Assembly: GCF_041146795.1 (NCBI RefSeq)
Contig: NC_135184.1
Span: forward strand, 5,097,467-5,161,466
Origin: Maylandia zebra
Taxonomy: Eukaryota; Chordata; Actinopteri; Cichliformes; Cichlidae
Reading direction: 5' to 3'
Length of the DNA: 64,000 bases
Below the pieces are notes generated by a model that saw only the letters and a program-made list of their open reading frames with translations, was not told the DNA's origin and did no database searches. Below, piece after piece: positions 1-12,900 of the stretch (its first letter is position 1; each line of letters starts with the position of its first letter). The translations under genes and the position numbers were made by a program.

Positions 1-940
1 TTTGGAGGTGAAGGAGAATCAGGATGACAAATGCCAGGTGGAGCGTGACCTCCTTAGAAAGTATCACCCATCAACTTTTTGCACAACTTTCCCCAGAAAT
101 GGACAAAGAGCTTTGAAGAGGAAGCAGCCGCTGGTGGACGGAAAAGACCAGCTGCTCTACCAAAGCCACTCGACCTGTAAAAGAGCAGCTTGGGGTGTGA
201 CTCAGAAGAACGCACTGGTGCACCTGAATGAGCTACGACCAGGCCTGCAGTATGATATCACATCAAAGACTGGCCCGCTGCACGCACCGGTGTTTTCTGT
301 AGCCGTGGAGGTAAACGGCTTCCACTTCGAGGGCCGAGGACCAACTAAAAAACAGGCCAAGATGAGGGCTGCAGAGCAGGCTCTCCAGTCATTCATTCAG
401 TTCCCAAACGCCTCCCAGGCTCATGCCACCATGGGGAACTTCACCAGCACACCTGTGGACTTCACAGCAGATAAAGTGGATATTCCCAACGGATTTTTCA
501 AAGAGTTTGAGCCGTCGGTGCTTCGGAACTGTGATCTACTCCACTGCAACGCAGCAAAAAAGGAGGTCTTCTCCAGCATTTACAACCACAGAAGACTTGT
601 TCGTCTAACACTGGACTTGGTGTCCTCTACAAATCCAAAAAGACGAGCAGTCACCACCTCACTGTTAGAGGACCTCAGTCCAGTAGCACTGCTCAATGAG
701 CTGCGACCGGGGCTCAGGTACATGTGCCTGACTGAGAGAGTTCCTGGCAGGCCGATGAAGACTTTTGTTATGGTGGTCAGGTTGGAGGGGCGGGTGTTTG
801 AAGGGTGTGCCCCCAGTAAAAGACTGGCCAAGGCCAGAGCAGCAGCAACTGCCCTACAGTCTCTTTACAACATAAGTCTGGGACCAGAGAGGACCTTCAT
901 GGGCCTGCAGGACAGCAGGGCCAAAAATCAGCTACCTCAG
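1..940 (+). CDS. adarb2: adarb2 exon with both dsRBDs (5' end outside window)
   Basis: The reading frame starts at base 2 and stays open to the donor CAG|gtgagt at 940/941. It encodes a basic linker (KRKQPL), dsRBD1 ([12 protein letters not shown] ... [13 protein letters not shown]) and dsRBD2 ([10 protein letters not shown] ... [13 protein letters not shown]). Both domains keep the C-terminal lysine/alanine helix that contacts the RNA backbone. The frame stays open past the donor to a stop at 1048, which is a retained-intron reading. The first codon is TTG in continuous frame, so the exon or protein extends to the left. Confidence 0.93.
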
Positions 941-3900
941 GTGAGTATTTTACCTCTACTCTCCTTTTATAAGTGCAGGAATAAAAAAGGAGTTGTATAT
1001 GGAAAGAAGTGGGGGAATAGTTTCACTCAGGTCATCTGTAATGAGTAAATAAACAAATTTTAATGAGTTGATTTTCGAAAACATGTCCTGCTTACATGGA
1101 TGAAAAACTGTATTGAGCTTCGAGTCACCTACCTGAGCAGACCCAAAAAGGATCGGGGAGCACGTGGACCCGAGCCCCAGCTAAAAGTCAGTCAGTCATC
1201 AATCAGTGGGTGGCTGTGGCTACAATGTAGCTTACCATCACCAGTGTGTGAATGTGTGGATGACTGGATGTGTAAAGCGCTTTGGGGTCCTTAGGGACTA
1301 GTAAAGCGCTATACTTACCATTTACCATTTAAACAGCAATAAAAATGCAAAGAGATGCAAAATGACCAGGTAAAAGTTAAAAAAGACTCCAATAGGCAAA
1401 CATGAGCACTGTGGCTATCACAATATACATTAATTTACATCTTTCTGTCCCATGCATGACTGCATGACTGCTCATAACCTGTTATGTAGTCTTCTCATTG
1501 GAGTTTTTATATAATATTACATATCCCATACATACAAACAGCACCTCATATGTGCCCATCATGATATCTGATATCATTCAGTGTTAAAGGCAATAGATGT
1601 TCAGGTGTTGTTGCAAATGCATTGGTCGCATCTCTTTTCCCACCATGTGGCATTGGCTAAGGCCCCCCTAGCCCTTACCTTTATATCACCTGTCATTCCG
1701 AATAATAAAATAATGTAAAATGTTGAAAATACAAAGACATCACACTCTCTAAATCTGCCTTTTTCTCACCTTTCCGGTGATCTTTGTTGATTAGACACAA
1801 ATGCAGATAAAAACTGAAGCAGACTGGCATGAAAATAATAACTGAATAGTAACTGAAATTATTATTTTTTAAAGAAAACACAGGATTTTGAAGGTAAAGA
1901 GATAAACTGACAAAAACTGGGAGCAAATCAAGATGCAGCATCCAAAGCTGAAAAATGAAGCCAATGCAGATGTGCCCAAAACTGCAGCTCCTCTAGGGAA
2001 TCCAAAAGGAGAGTCAATCCAATCAGATAACGAGGGCGGAAAAAGGGGGACTGCAAACAAAACACATACAATAAACAGCAATTTCTCTGTTCTTACGTCT
2101 CTGTGTGCAGATTTCTCCAACCCTGATCATAATAACATAAAACCAGTATTGATCTGGTGTTGTTTACAGTTGTGCAACACTTGTTTGTGTCTTTGTTTCA
2201 CAACAGTACCAAGATGTGACACGTTTCACTTTCCCCATTACAACAAGCAAGAGAAAACACGAGGGAAGTGGAAACACCAGGGTAACAAGGCACAGCTGAA
2301 AGTAATTAAGACAGTAACAAAGGAAGTCAACCCAACGGAAAAGCACAAGAGACAAATGACTAACCATGTAATCATGAGGATGAAGACAACAAGAGACGAC
2401 TGGGGTGGGAAGAAAAACCAAAACACATGAAACCAAATACCAACAAACCAGCAAGGCACAAAACCCGAATCCTTAAAACATAAAGTCCTCTTAAAATCAC
2501 TAAACATAACTTCTAAACTGAGATCCTGAATGAGGAAAACCACAGTGACAGAAACACACATGACATGAAAAAGGAAAACATCACATCAAAGATGGAGTTA
2601 GAAGATGGTCAGAGACAACAAAGCTGTCCCCCAGATGTTTGTTCTGTGCCCACCATTTTTATATTGAGGTGACTAAACGTTAACAAACTGCAACATCGTT
2701 CTCCTCTTACATCCTGTGGGTCCTCACTTTGAAACTGTCAGCTTCAAGTCGTGACACTGAATTTCTCCCTCTTCTCTTTAGCATTTGCCATTGTTCGAAG
2801 CAGTCTGGATAAATGGGTGTGAGGTGCACCGTATGCTACCAAATGGAGTGTGCTGCACATCAGCATGGCCATCATGTCCTGAGGCCTGAGAGCTGGATGG
2901 TGTCCTGCACACTCCTCTGCAGCATCTAAACAGCTTCATTATGTCTCAGAGCCGCGGAGAATTGTCCCCGACGTCTTTTACTGTCGTGCTGCCGTGTTTT
3001 ATGAATACAAGGCGACTCGTCTCCTCGGATCGACTCCGGGGAGATGAAGGGAGTGACTGGGCATAAACCCTTTTACACAGTTGTTGAAATATGCAAATGA
3101 TAATGGAGAAAGACAGACATGTACATACTTCATTGAAGCCTGAGGGAGGTTTGATGAGAGGATCCACTGACGGGTGGGTGCAATGGCAACATTTTGGGTG
3201 AAAAAGGGGATTCAGATGCTTTGATTTTGAACAAAAAGCACTTTTACATGGCTGTATGCTGATACACCAATAAGTGAACAATTTGCCAAATCCTCCCTCC
3301 TCCTCCTCCTCTTTGTGTGGAATTTTTATTTCCCATCATTTAGCATCAGCCCTCCCTCCTTCGCTTCAATATGAGCTGTCTGTCAGACGGCGTGACGCAT
3401 TAATGAACATTATTACAGCACATTAGGGATGAAGGAGGAGCGGCAGCGGAGCAAGGAGATAGAGGTGGAGCAGGAAGGCGGTGTGAAGAGCATAATAATC
3501 CAACAGATAATTGTTTAACACACTCATTACACACGACCTTGTGCCGCTGTCATCCAGAAAATGTTGAGCTTGAGAGTTTCACTCAAAATAAGCTCGCTCG
3601 GACCACAGAATAGTTTGAACCTTTAAAAGGTGGTCGTTGAGAACATGCTGGGTTAGCATTACTGGAAGTTTATATGGTTAGAAATATAAAAAAGACATTA
3701 AAGTGTGACACTTTCTTTTTAAAGGGGGCCTGTTCTTCTCCTTTCCAGTTCCCCAATACTTCTCCTTAGTTTCTAATAGCATAGCTTAGCATGATCCACT
3801 GGCTTTGATTCAGCAGCTCAGTTCATCCTCTTATCGTTGCTCTGACTGATCTGAGGAGTGTGGGTCATTATCAGCAGAGCTTTCACTTGACTTTATCAGA

Positions 3901-6900
3901 CTGCTGTTTTCTTTCAGTTTATTGTTGCTTGATTGTCCATTAAAAGATTTTATTTAAAGGTTTATTCTCTGAGCTCTGAACGTCATCGTGAGCTTCAGCC
4001 AGATCTGATCCAATAAATATAGATTTTTTTGTTTGTTTTGAAAAAGCAGAGAAATTTACACAAGTTAGGTTTTTGGGGTTTTTTTTTAGCTAACTGGTTA
4101 TTTACTATTCCTACTGTGGGATGAATAAAGTATTCTCATTCTGATAAATTCCATAATAAAGTACACAAATCGGATCTTCAAATGTAAATCTTGCAACAGA
4201 AAAAATATTATTCTGAGTGTAAGTAACAAACTGTTTCCTAGTGATATTTCTAAAAACTCCACCTTTGGTAAAATCCAACATTCAAATCTTCCCACAACAG
4301 ACTAGAATAAATATTTTAAAGTCCAGACAGTCAGTGGAAGTATAGTTTACCTCCAATCACATCTGAATTTACCATAATATGAATTATTAGCAGTTACTTC
4401 AAGGCTCAATTCAGACAGTCAAATATTTAATCTGCTGTCCCCAAACTGAGGGAACAGACTGATGTGCTGGGCAGTCTCTTATCCTGCAAATATTCAGCAG
4501 ACGGTAAATAGAAGGACATTGAGCAGGGCTGCTGTTTAGTTTAAACCTCCTGTTGTTTTGATGCTGTTCCTTTACCTTACTGTAACCTCCAGGTGCCTCT
4601 CAAAAGAGTGACAGGCCTGAAATATCAAACAATAAGAGATATTTTGGGATTGTGACACCTCTTCCTTCGAAAACTGGGGGAGTTAATTGATAGAAAACTC
4701 TCGGCCATCGCTGACAAACTGTCGGATTTTCAGACGAGCTCATGCGCTCGTAGTGTTGGGGAATATGGCATTAACACAAGTTTACCCAGCCAACTTTTCA
4801 GACAAAGTGAAGGAGCATTAAAAACTGTTAATATCTGTGGGTATTTGATGAATAGAACAAGTTTTATCAACAAAAATGGTAAAAATACTGCAAAAATGTA
4901 TGAATCACAAATCATTTATTCATTATATATAAAATAAAAAATACAGTTTTAACAGTCCCATAGTTATTTGATCATCTGCGCAACACTTCATCAGCTAAAG
5001 GTACTTTTTGTATTTACAAGCAAAACTAAACTAAAACTTTCGCCACTAGAGGGCAGAGTTTTCCCTTGAGTGTTTTACTGTAGCTGTTCATTGACATAAT
5101 GAATCACAGCATGCAAAGTTATCCATTGCTGTGTGTGCTCTCTGGCTGGTGTATCCTTTCTTGTCATGCTGGGATGAGGACAGTTTCACTGTGTTTGCAC
5201 AGATGTGGAGAACAGCTGCCTGAACAAACACATTTATTTGCTTTGTGCTACAGTTAGCGAGTTGTCACAATCTGGCCAATAGCCAGTGATAAAGAGGAAA
5301 GACAAGCTAGGTAGACCACTTTATGTCACTAAAAGATAAAAAAAAAGGGTTTTAGTGCTTCCGTTGTAACAGTGTATTACATGGTTACATTCCTAAAGCT
5401 TAAAACAAAGACTAACAGGCAACAGTATCCTCTGAATAATGAAGCATCTCGTGATCTTCAACAAAAACACACTTTCAGTTTGTATCCTCCGTTTTCTTCT
5501 TCTGTAGTTCTTTGCAGAGTCAATCTTCCACTTGGTGAGAGAGAAATACACAGCGCTCGCAGACAGCTGTTCCTCTACCTCGCACGCCCGACACAAGGTG
5601 CTGGCAGGGATCGTGATGACCAGAGGTGAGTGCTGGCGGTATGATGGTCAAAAAGTATGACCGAATTCGACCATGAAGAAGAGGTCAGAGGTCCAAAGTA
5701 ACGTGATCACATATCATTCCTTACATGCTGATCTGTTATCAGTAGAAAATGTTTTTGTAAAGCAATTCATTGAACTTTGGTATTTAGCCCAGTGAACAGC
5801 AGCATCGTGTAATCTTTGTTGTCATTCATCACACTAGCGTGCTTTCTTCATCAGGTATCTTTGAAAAGAAAAGAGGCATGCACCCATAGGGCATCCTGTG
5901 TAGGCTTTGTTTTTCATTATCTGAAGGAGTCATACATCATCTACATTCGTACTTTACACACTCCCACTTAAGTCACAAAAAAGCACTTTGGGCTTTGCTC
6001 TTTTCTCTAATTTGTGCCTCGTCGTCTCCTCCATCCTCCAGCCTGAAATTAGTCTCTCTAAATTTAAAAGAACAAATTACAAGTCCAGAGTTATTCCTAA
6101 ATTGTTCTTTATAACTGCTTCACATCTCCTCCTTAATTATTAAAGATCGTTAATTATTATAATATCTGATTTTATTTTACTTCTCTTCCACTTTTTAATT
6201 TTCTCTATCTCTTGCTTTTAAGCCCCGTCTGATGCCATTTCACCTTTATCCTTGTAAACATTTTATTTCTGTTTATTAGATTATAATTCGGTGATGGACT
6301 TCATACAAAGTGGTGTAGAATTAAGTGGGAGGGGTGTGTGTGTAGGTTATGTTGCTTTGCTGATGCTGTTGATGCTGATCAGCGACAGTCTGGTGCAAAT
6401 ATCTGAGACAGGGTGGGATTGTTAATGCAGAGACTATAGGAGCTTCACATCTATGACCTTAGGAGCTGTGATCTGACATGGCGAACACCCAGTGAGTTTA
6501 AAATATTGCTCTTTATTTCACAGAAATCCTGCATCATAGTGACACAGTTATCAGTCAGTCCTGGTTCTGTTCTCTGGCTCGCTTCATGTTATCGTTTCAC
6601 TCGGCTTTTTGTCGTCTGAAATTTGACGCAGACGCAGCAGCGTCCGATCTTCTAACAGGATGTTTTGCCACTTGTCTGGGCTCATCATTTAAAGCAATCA
6701 AAGAGTCGCCCCGGATCAGAGGCGAGACAGCCCTGTGAATGTTTGATGAGGTCGGATAGAAGCACAACAGCCCCTCTTGGAGACGACGGAGTGATTGTTC
6801 AGTCATACACTTTTCATTAGCCCGTCTCAGCCTGTTAACGCTCCGGTTATGACCCGACACAGGCGGAGGGGAGGAAAAGAGGAAATGCCTCATTTTCCTG

Positions 6901-9900
6901 TTCCCTGAGTGAAATAAGATGGCCCGTTTCAGCGGCAGCATGCCAGAAGTCTCCTTCCATTAGAGCCAATCACAATCATCCTGCCTGTCAATTCCCACAT
7001 GCTTCATTTCTCTCCCTCCAGGACTCGATCTTCGATCAGCACAGGTTGTGTCTCTGGCCACAGGGACGAAGTGCTTGGACTTGGGTGGTGTGAGCGACTG
7101 TGGCTGTACGCTCACCGACTGCCACGCTGAAGTCGTGAGTCGACGGGCGCTGGTTCGATTCCTGTACAGTCAGCTGGAGCTGCTCCTCTGGTATGATTAG
7201 CAGTCTCTGATTTTCTTTGTGGCCTTAAAGTGGTTGGTCAAATATCAGCGTTGGAGGGTTGGCTGAGTTAAATATGGCATTATAAATAAATCTCATCGTT
7301 CACAGATCTGAAGTGGAAATGACACCTATTCTGAAAACTTTGGATAGATTTTCTTATTAAGTATTTTTATTCATTTTCCAATAAAATGTTCATGTTTTTG
7401 ATAGATGAGGCTTAACATTGTGTCCAGTTTTATGTGGATTTTGTCTTTTTGCACAGTTTTCTAAGACCTGGATTAAACCTAGTGCTGAACTAAGGCTTTA
7501 GTTTATAGGACGAGGGTTAATCCATATTACCTGGTGAATTAAACTACTGTGTGTCTGTCTCTGCCCACATCTGTGTCTTCGATGTGGGCTTGAGGTCAAA
7601 ATACACAGGCCCTCTGATTACTGGTCATTTTTAAAAATGTATTTTGTTCAGTTTTGGGTGATATTTGCTATTAAACCTAGTTTAGCCTCTTTTTGTGTTA
7701 CATTCGTGTTCATTTGCATTAGAAATGTTAAAAAATATTACTTTGTGTAAGTTTCTAGCTGTATTTTTCCATTAGAAATGTACATTTTTAAGTTTTTTCA
7801 TTATTTATGTGTGCTGCTGTGTTATTTCACAAAAAAAAGATGAAATTGTTTTCGTCCTTTTTGCTCCTTGTTGTAAAATAGTGTTTTTGTTTTGTTGTTT
7901 TTCCTGTCTGATCGTTTCCTCTCTGAAGCAAGCCAGTGGACAGCGAGAATCAGTCGATCTTTATACCAAATAAAAACTGCGGTGATGGCTTCCGGCTGCG
8001 GGAGGGCGTCCACTTCCACATGTACGTCAGCTCGTCGCCGTGTGGAGACGCTCGACTCAACTGCCCCTACGAGACCACAGCTGCATGTGAGAGGAACACA
8101 TTTAGATTGTTTAAGTAAAGCCTCTGCGCATCATTTGCAAAGCTTCTGACCACATCTTCTAAATACTCCCACGTTACACCTCTGCTGATCCAGTTGCACT
8201 GGCTCCCCATAAAATTCAGATTCCACTTCAAGATTTTGACTTTGAGATTCAGGGCTCTGCATAGACAAGCACCAACCTATGTCAGAGATCTTTTACATCA
8301 GTACATCCCCAGCAGGTCCCTGAGGTCGTGTGATCAGGGCTTCCTGGTCGTCCAACATACAAGGCTGAACTCAAAAGGCGATAGAGCGTTTGTAGCTGTG
8401 GCCCCCAGACTCTGGAACTCCCTTCCTTTAAGCCTGAGATCTGTGGACTCATTGGTTTCATTTAAAAAACAGCTAAAAACCATCTTTTTAAACTTGCTTT
8501 TGGTTGATTTCTGTTTTTCTGTTTTAGTTTTTCTGTGAAGCACTTTGTGATTTCTGTCTTGAAAGGTGCTATACAAATAAAATTGTACTTACTTAAGATT
8601 TTTATTATCGTTTTGATCCTACAGGAGCCCATTAAAGGTCCATTAAATCAATTTAAAAAGTGGAAAAACATGTGAAAATCATCTGGATGCTGATTCTGTT
8701 GCGTTATCAGATCTAAAGCATCCAGATCCGGGCTTCAGGAGACAGGAATGATGAACAAAAACTAGAAGAAAACTAAAAACACTTCAAAAGTCTCAAGCAT
8801 AAAAGATCAAGGCTGAAAAACAACAGCACAGGGAAAATACAGGGAGTGGATAATTAGGAATAAATGCCATATGAACCAGAACTGCAGGCTGAAATGACAG
8901 CTGAACGAGCCCAGGTACACAAACAGATCATGTTAACAGGTGGGAACAAACAGCAAAGATCAAACGAGAAAGGTGGAAGCAGTGCGAGCAGGGCGCACAA
9001 TCAAACAGGGAAACAGGATGTTATGGTCCTAATCAGCTTACCCAGCATTTCCAAGTTTTGTTTTTCTAATTTCCTTTGAGATGCTTGATTTACTTCGCAC
9101 TTATATTGCTGAGTATTTTGTCCTATTTAGCATACTTAGTTCTGATCCTGATTGCTAGTTGCTTTTCTTTTGTGCCAAGTCTCTTACGTTAAATTCTTGT
9201 GTCGGTGCTTTCCCGGTTTAGTTTTGCTTCCTGTGTCTCATCTTCTCTGATTCAGTTCAGCTGTGTGTTGTTTTCCCAGCTCTCTCCACTCTACTGTCCC
9301 TGTCTCCCCTTGTCCTTTCTCAGTTCTCCCTGCCCTGGTCTTTCCCTGCCCCCATGGTTTAGCACTAGTGTGTTTTCCAGGTTTTTGTTTTCCTATTTTG
9401 TTCTTAATGTTCCACCTTTGTGCAACCAGCCTCCAGCCCACAATAAACAGCTCGCCCTCCTTTAATCCTCCCTGCCTTTGTGTCCTGCATGTGGGACAAG
9501 CTCATGACACAGGAAGTAAAAAATGCGTGATGTGAAACTAACGATTGTAAATGTTTTTCTTTAGCAGAGATGATGCTTCTGTAAAATACTTTCTTCTTGT
9601 GTCAGATCCCAGCAGGAGATTTCGCTGCCACCTCAGGGTGAAGGTAAAGGGAGGTGAGGGGACGCTGCCCATCACGGCACGGAGAGCCAATCAGAAATGG
9701 GATGGCTTATCGCCGAGTAAACCTCTCGTTACCATGTCATGTACAGACAAACTGGCAAAGTGAGTTATATTAAAGGCTCAGTGTAGTTTATTCATTATGT
9801 TTCTTTACTGCTGTGCTTTCACTTGTGTCACCAACACAGTGGTGTGGTTACCTCTGCAGGTGGAGCGTCGTGGGCCTCCAAGGGGCTCTCCTGTCTCACC

Positions 9901-12900
9901 TGGTGGAGCCGGTTTACCTCCAGAGCCTAACAGTGGGCACGCTCAGCCACACGGGTCACCTGGGTAGAGCTATGGCACGCCGCCTCGCGCCCATCAAACA
10001 CCTCCCCTTCCCCTACAGACGACAGCAGCTGCTGCTCGGCTGTAAGTTTAAATGATGATGATGATGAATGAGCCAGAAACCACAGCTCAGGTCTTGTGAC
10101 ACTTAGGGGAGGTCCTGAAGCTGTGCAGAAGTGGGTTCTTAATAGCACTAAATATGCTACGAAAAGTACAAAAGCAAAAGCCGAGTAGTTACCGTGAGCA
10201 ATAAGAGGCACTAAAATCTGAAATGCCATCACCAATCAAAGGTTGTCATATTAGGAAAAACACAGGTTAGCAGGGTCTTGTGATGCTCATTCACTCTTCA
10301 GTATTTTCATTTTTTGACTCTAGGGTAGCTTGGCATGATTCACAGGTCAAAATAATCCTTATTTGTCTGGGCTTCAGTCCAGTCGGATGTTTAATGGGAA
10401 CCACAGGTTCATGTCTGAGATGATCATATTAGGGATTTCACCTCTGCTGACATCATAATATTTGAAATATGAATTTGAAATCTTTAGGGAAATTGTTCTT
10501 GGTTTAAACTGAACGTGTAGCATCCATCCATTTACTTCCACTTATCCAAAATTTGAACGTATGGAGTAAATTTCATTTGACCAGATGCCATTAAATGTAA
10601 CATTTTATATTGTACTTATGTAACAAACAAGTCTTGGCCTGATGTTTTAGAGATGTCTGAAGCCTGTTGTCAGAAATGTAAGAACCAGCCTGTCTACTCA
10701 ACAATCAAGAGGAACACAGCCTGAAATGATCCTGAAATAAACTCTGTGCACCTCAATCAGAGGGAGCAGATTAAAATTAAATATGCAAATCAAGATATTT
10801 GCGATTCCAGCAACAAAAGAAAATCCATTTGAGCAGAAGCTTTGTTTGTATGATATGCATAATCATATTGGAAGCGAGATTATTAGGTCCAGGTTGGACA
10901 GTGGGTGCATCAAATTTACAAAAAATCAGTATTTTCAGGAGGAAACTTCTACAGGTATTTGTTTCCATGTTTGCCACGCAGGTTTGAGCAGCAGGGACGC
11001 CCGGCCAGCAGGGAAGCCTCCCAACGTCAGCGTGAACTGGAGCTGCGGTGATAGAGGCTGGGAGGAAATCAGCACCTCCACAGGGAGGAGGAAGGACTCA
11101 GGGACGCCATCGCGGCTCTGCAGGCGCTCGCTGTTTGCCCGCTGGCTGAGGCTGCAGCAGCAGGTGAGACAATCGCAGAGCTGAACCAGTGAAATGTTAC
11201 ACAGCTTCAAACAAGGAGACACCCCAGTCGGTCAGACGAGCTCAGCGCTCATGAAGAATTAGGGTTTGATCACATGGATCTATAAACCTGCATTTTTTCT
11301 AATGACCAGCAGGGGGTGGCACCTCTGGTTCTTATTCTATAGAGGTCTGTGGGAAAATTACCCACTTCACACTTGACTTGTGTATTCAGTAAACATGTTC
11401 ATGATGGGATCGTGGTATTAAATGGTAGCTCCAGGTCTTATTTAATGTAATAAGATGCTCATTTTGTAAATTGTGCTCATTATTCGTATTCAGATGGATG
11501 ATAAAGCTCAGTATGCTTTAGGGGTGCTGTTTTATTCTGTTAAACTTAAAACTAAAGACTGGGACCATAAACTCTGAGGTATTTCTTCTATACAGCCCCC
11601 TGCTGACCATTCAAAAGAACGCAGGTTAAAATGCTTTTTTATATAAGTGAAATAGGGGGAGCTACAATGTGCTGCAGATGCCCTTCTTTAAAAACTGTCT
11701 GTAAATGATTATTGAAGCAGCACTGACTTATTCACATCATCACATGACATGAAATGATTATAAATACTAAAAGCGTGCTGGTAAATTAAAGCACAAGTCA
11801 CAGAAGCATGAATTTCTTAAGCTGAAATCATCTGAGCTCTGCCTCAGACCAAAGCCATCTATATTATAATGATGTCGTTGAAAGAGAGGTCTAATTTCCT
11901 CTGTGAAATTAAAATATGTATGCAGAATGCGCTGTGTTGAACCAAATGGCTTCAGTTTAAAGTTTGATGACGGCAGCCAGAGTCGTGGTTATTTAAAGAA
12001 GCGTCTGAAATCGCTGCAAGAAAAGACAAAGCCACGGCCCAAGAGAGAGAAAACCCACACTTTACGACTCAGTTTAAAGAATTAAAATGAGGAGAAATAA
12101 CCTCAGAGTTTGTTATGGATGTGTGATGGTGTGGACGTGCTGGGAGACCAGACAACAAACAAACACATAACTCTCTATAATGCTTTATTATCATTGGTTT
12201 GAAGGGAAACTCGATCACTCGCACTCCAGCTGCATCAACACAGATCTCGAGCGAAGGCTCTAAATTAATTAGCTCATAGATGTATTAGAACATTAAAAGT
12301 GTCTCCAAGTGCAACAATCGCCGCCCTGCATCAAAAATGGCTGCAGTGCAATTTACAAAAACTGCAGGGTGGCTCCGAAGCACACGGCCAGATGCTGAGG
12401 TTGTTTCAGCCTCCAGCAATGTTGAAAACCAGGAAAGATCGCTCATAGCACTGTGACGGTATCACACAATATCAAATCTTTTACTGTTCTGAAGCTATTT
12501 GTCCCACTGAAGGAATACAGACAATGTGCTTATTTAAGCCTAATGAAATCTCTTGTAGCAGATCAGCCCAACTTCACTAATCCTCCGAGCATCACTGGTA
12601 TTTAGTTTTCTGGCTTCGTTTATGTCTGAAGTCATAGGAAAGATGTAGTTTTTAAGAAACTACTTACTACTTTAGTACTTGGGATCAAGCATTTACCCCT
12701 GGCACTAAGGGGTGGAGTGTCAGGCGTGATTTGTGACAGAAAGATAGCAGGAGGAGTGGAAGGGAAGGTTTACAACGTGGAGATGGTGGCGCTGACAAAA
12801 AGACAGGGGGCTGAGGTGGAGGTGCTCAGATTTTCATTGGGAGTGACAGCATCAGGAGCGAGTACATCGAGAGTACAGTTCAGGCGAAGCTGTGTGGAGA

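Noticed and set aside
941..1048. Extension of the first adarb2 ORF to 1048
   Set aside because: A strong donor at 940/941 and an in-phase next exon at 5508 fit the ADAR family; the extension is intron.
1900..2580. Possible old LTR or retroelement on the minus strand
   Set aside because: Composition looks repeat-like, but I found no ends, duplication or coding motif.
9199..9465. Overlapping ORFs at 9199-9535
   Set aside because: C/T-rich low-complexity DNA without a domain, inside an adarb2 intron.
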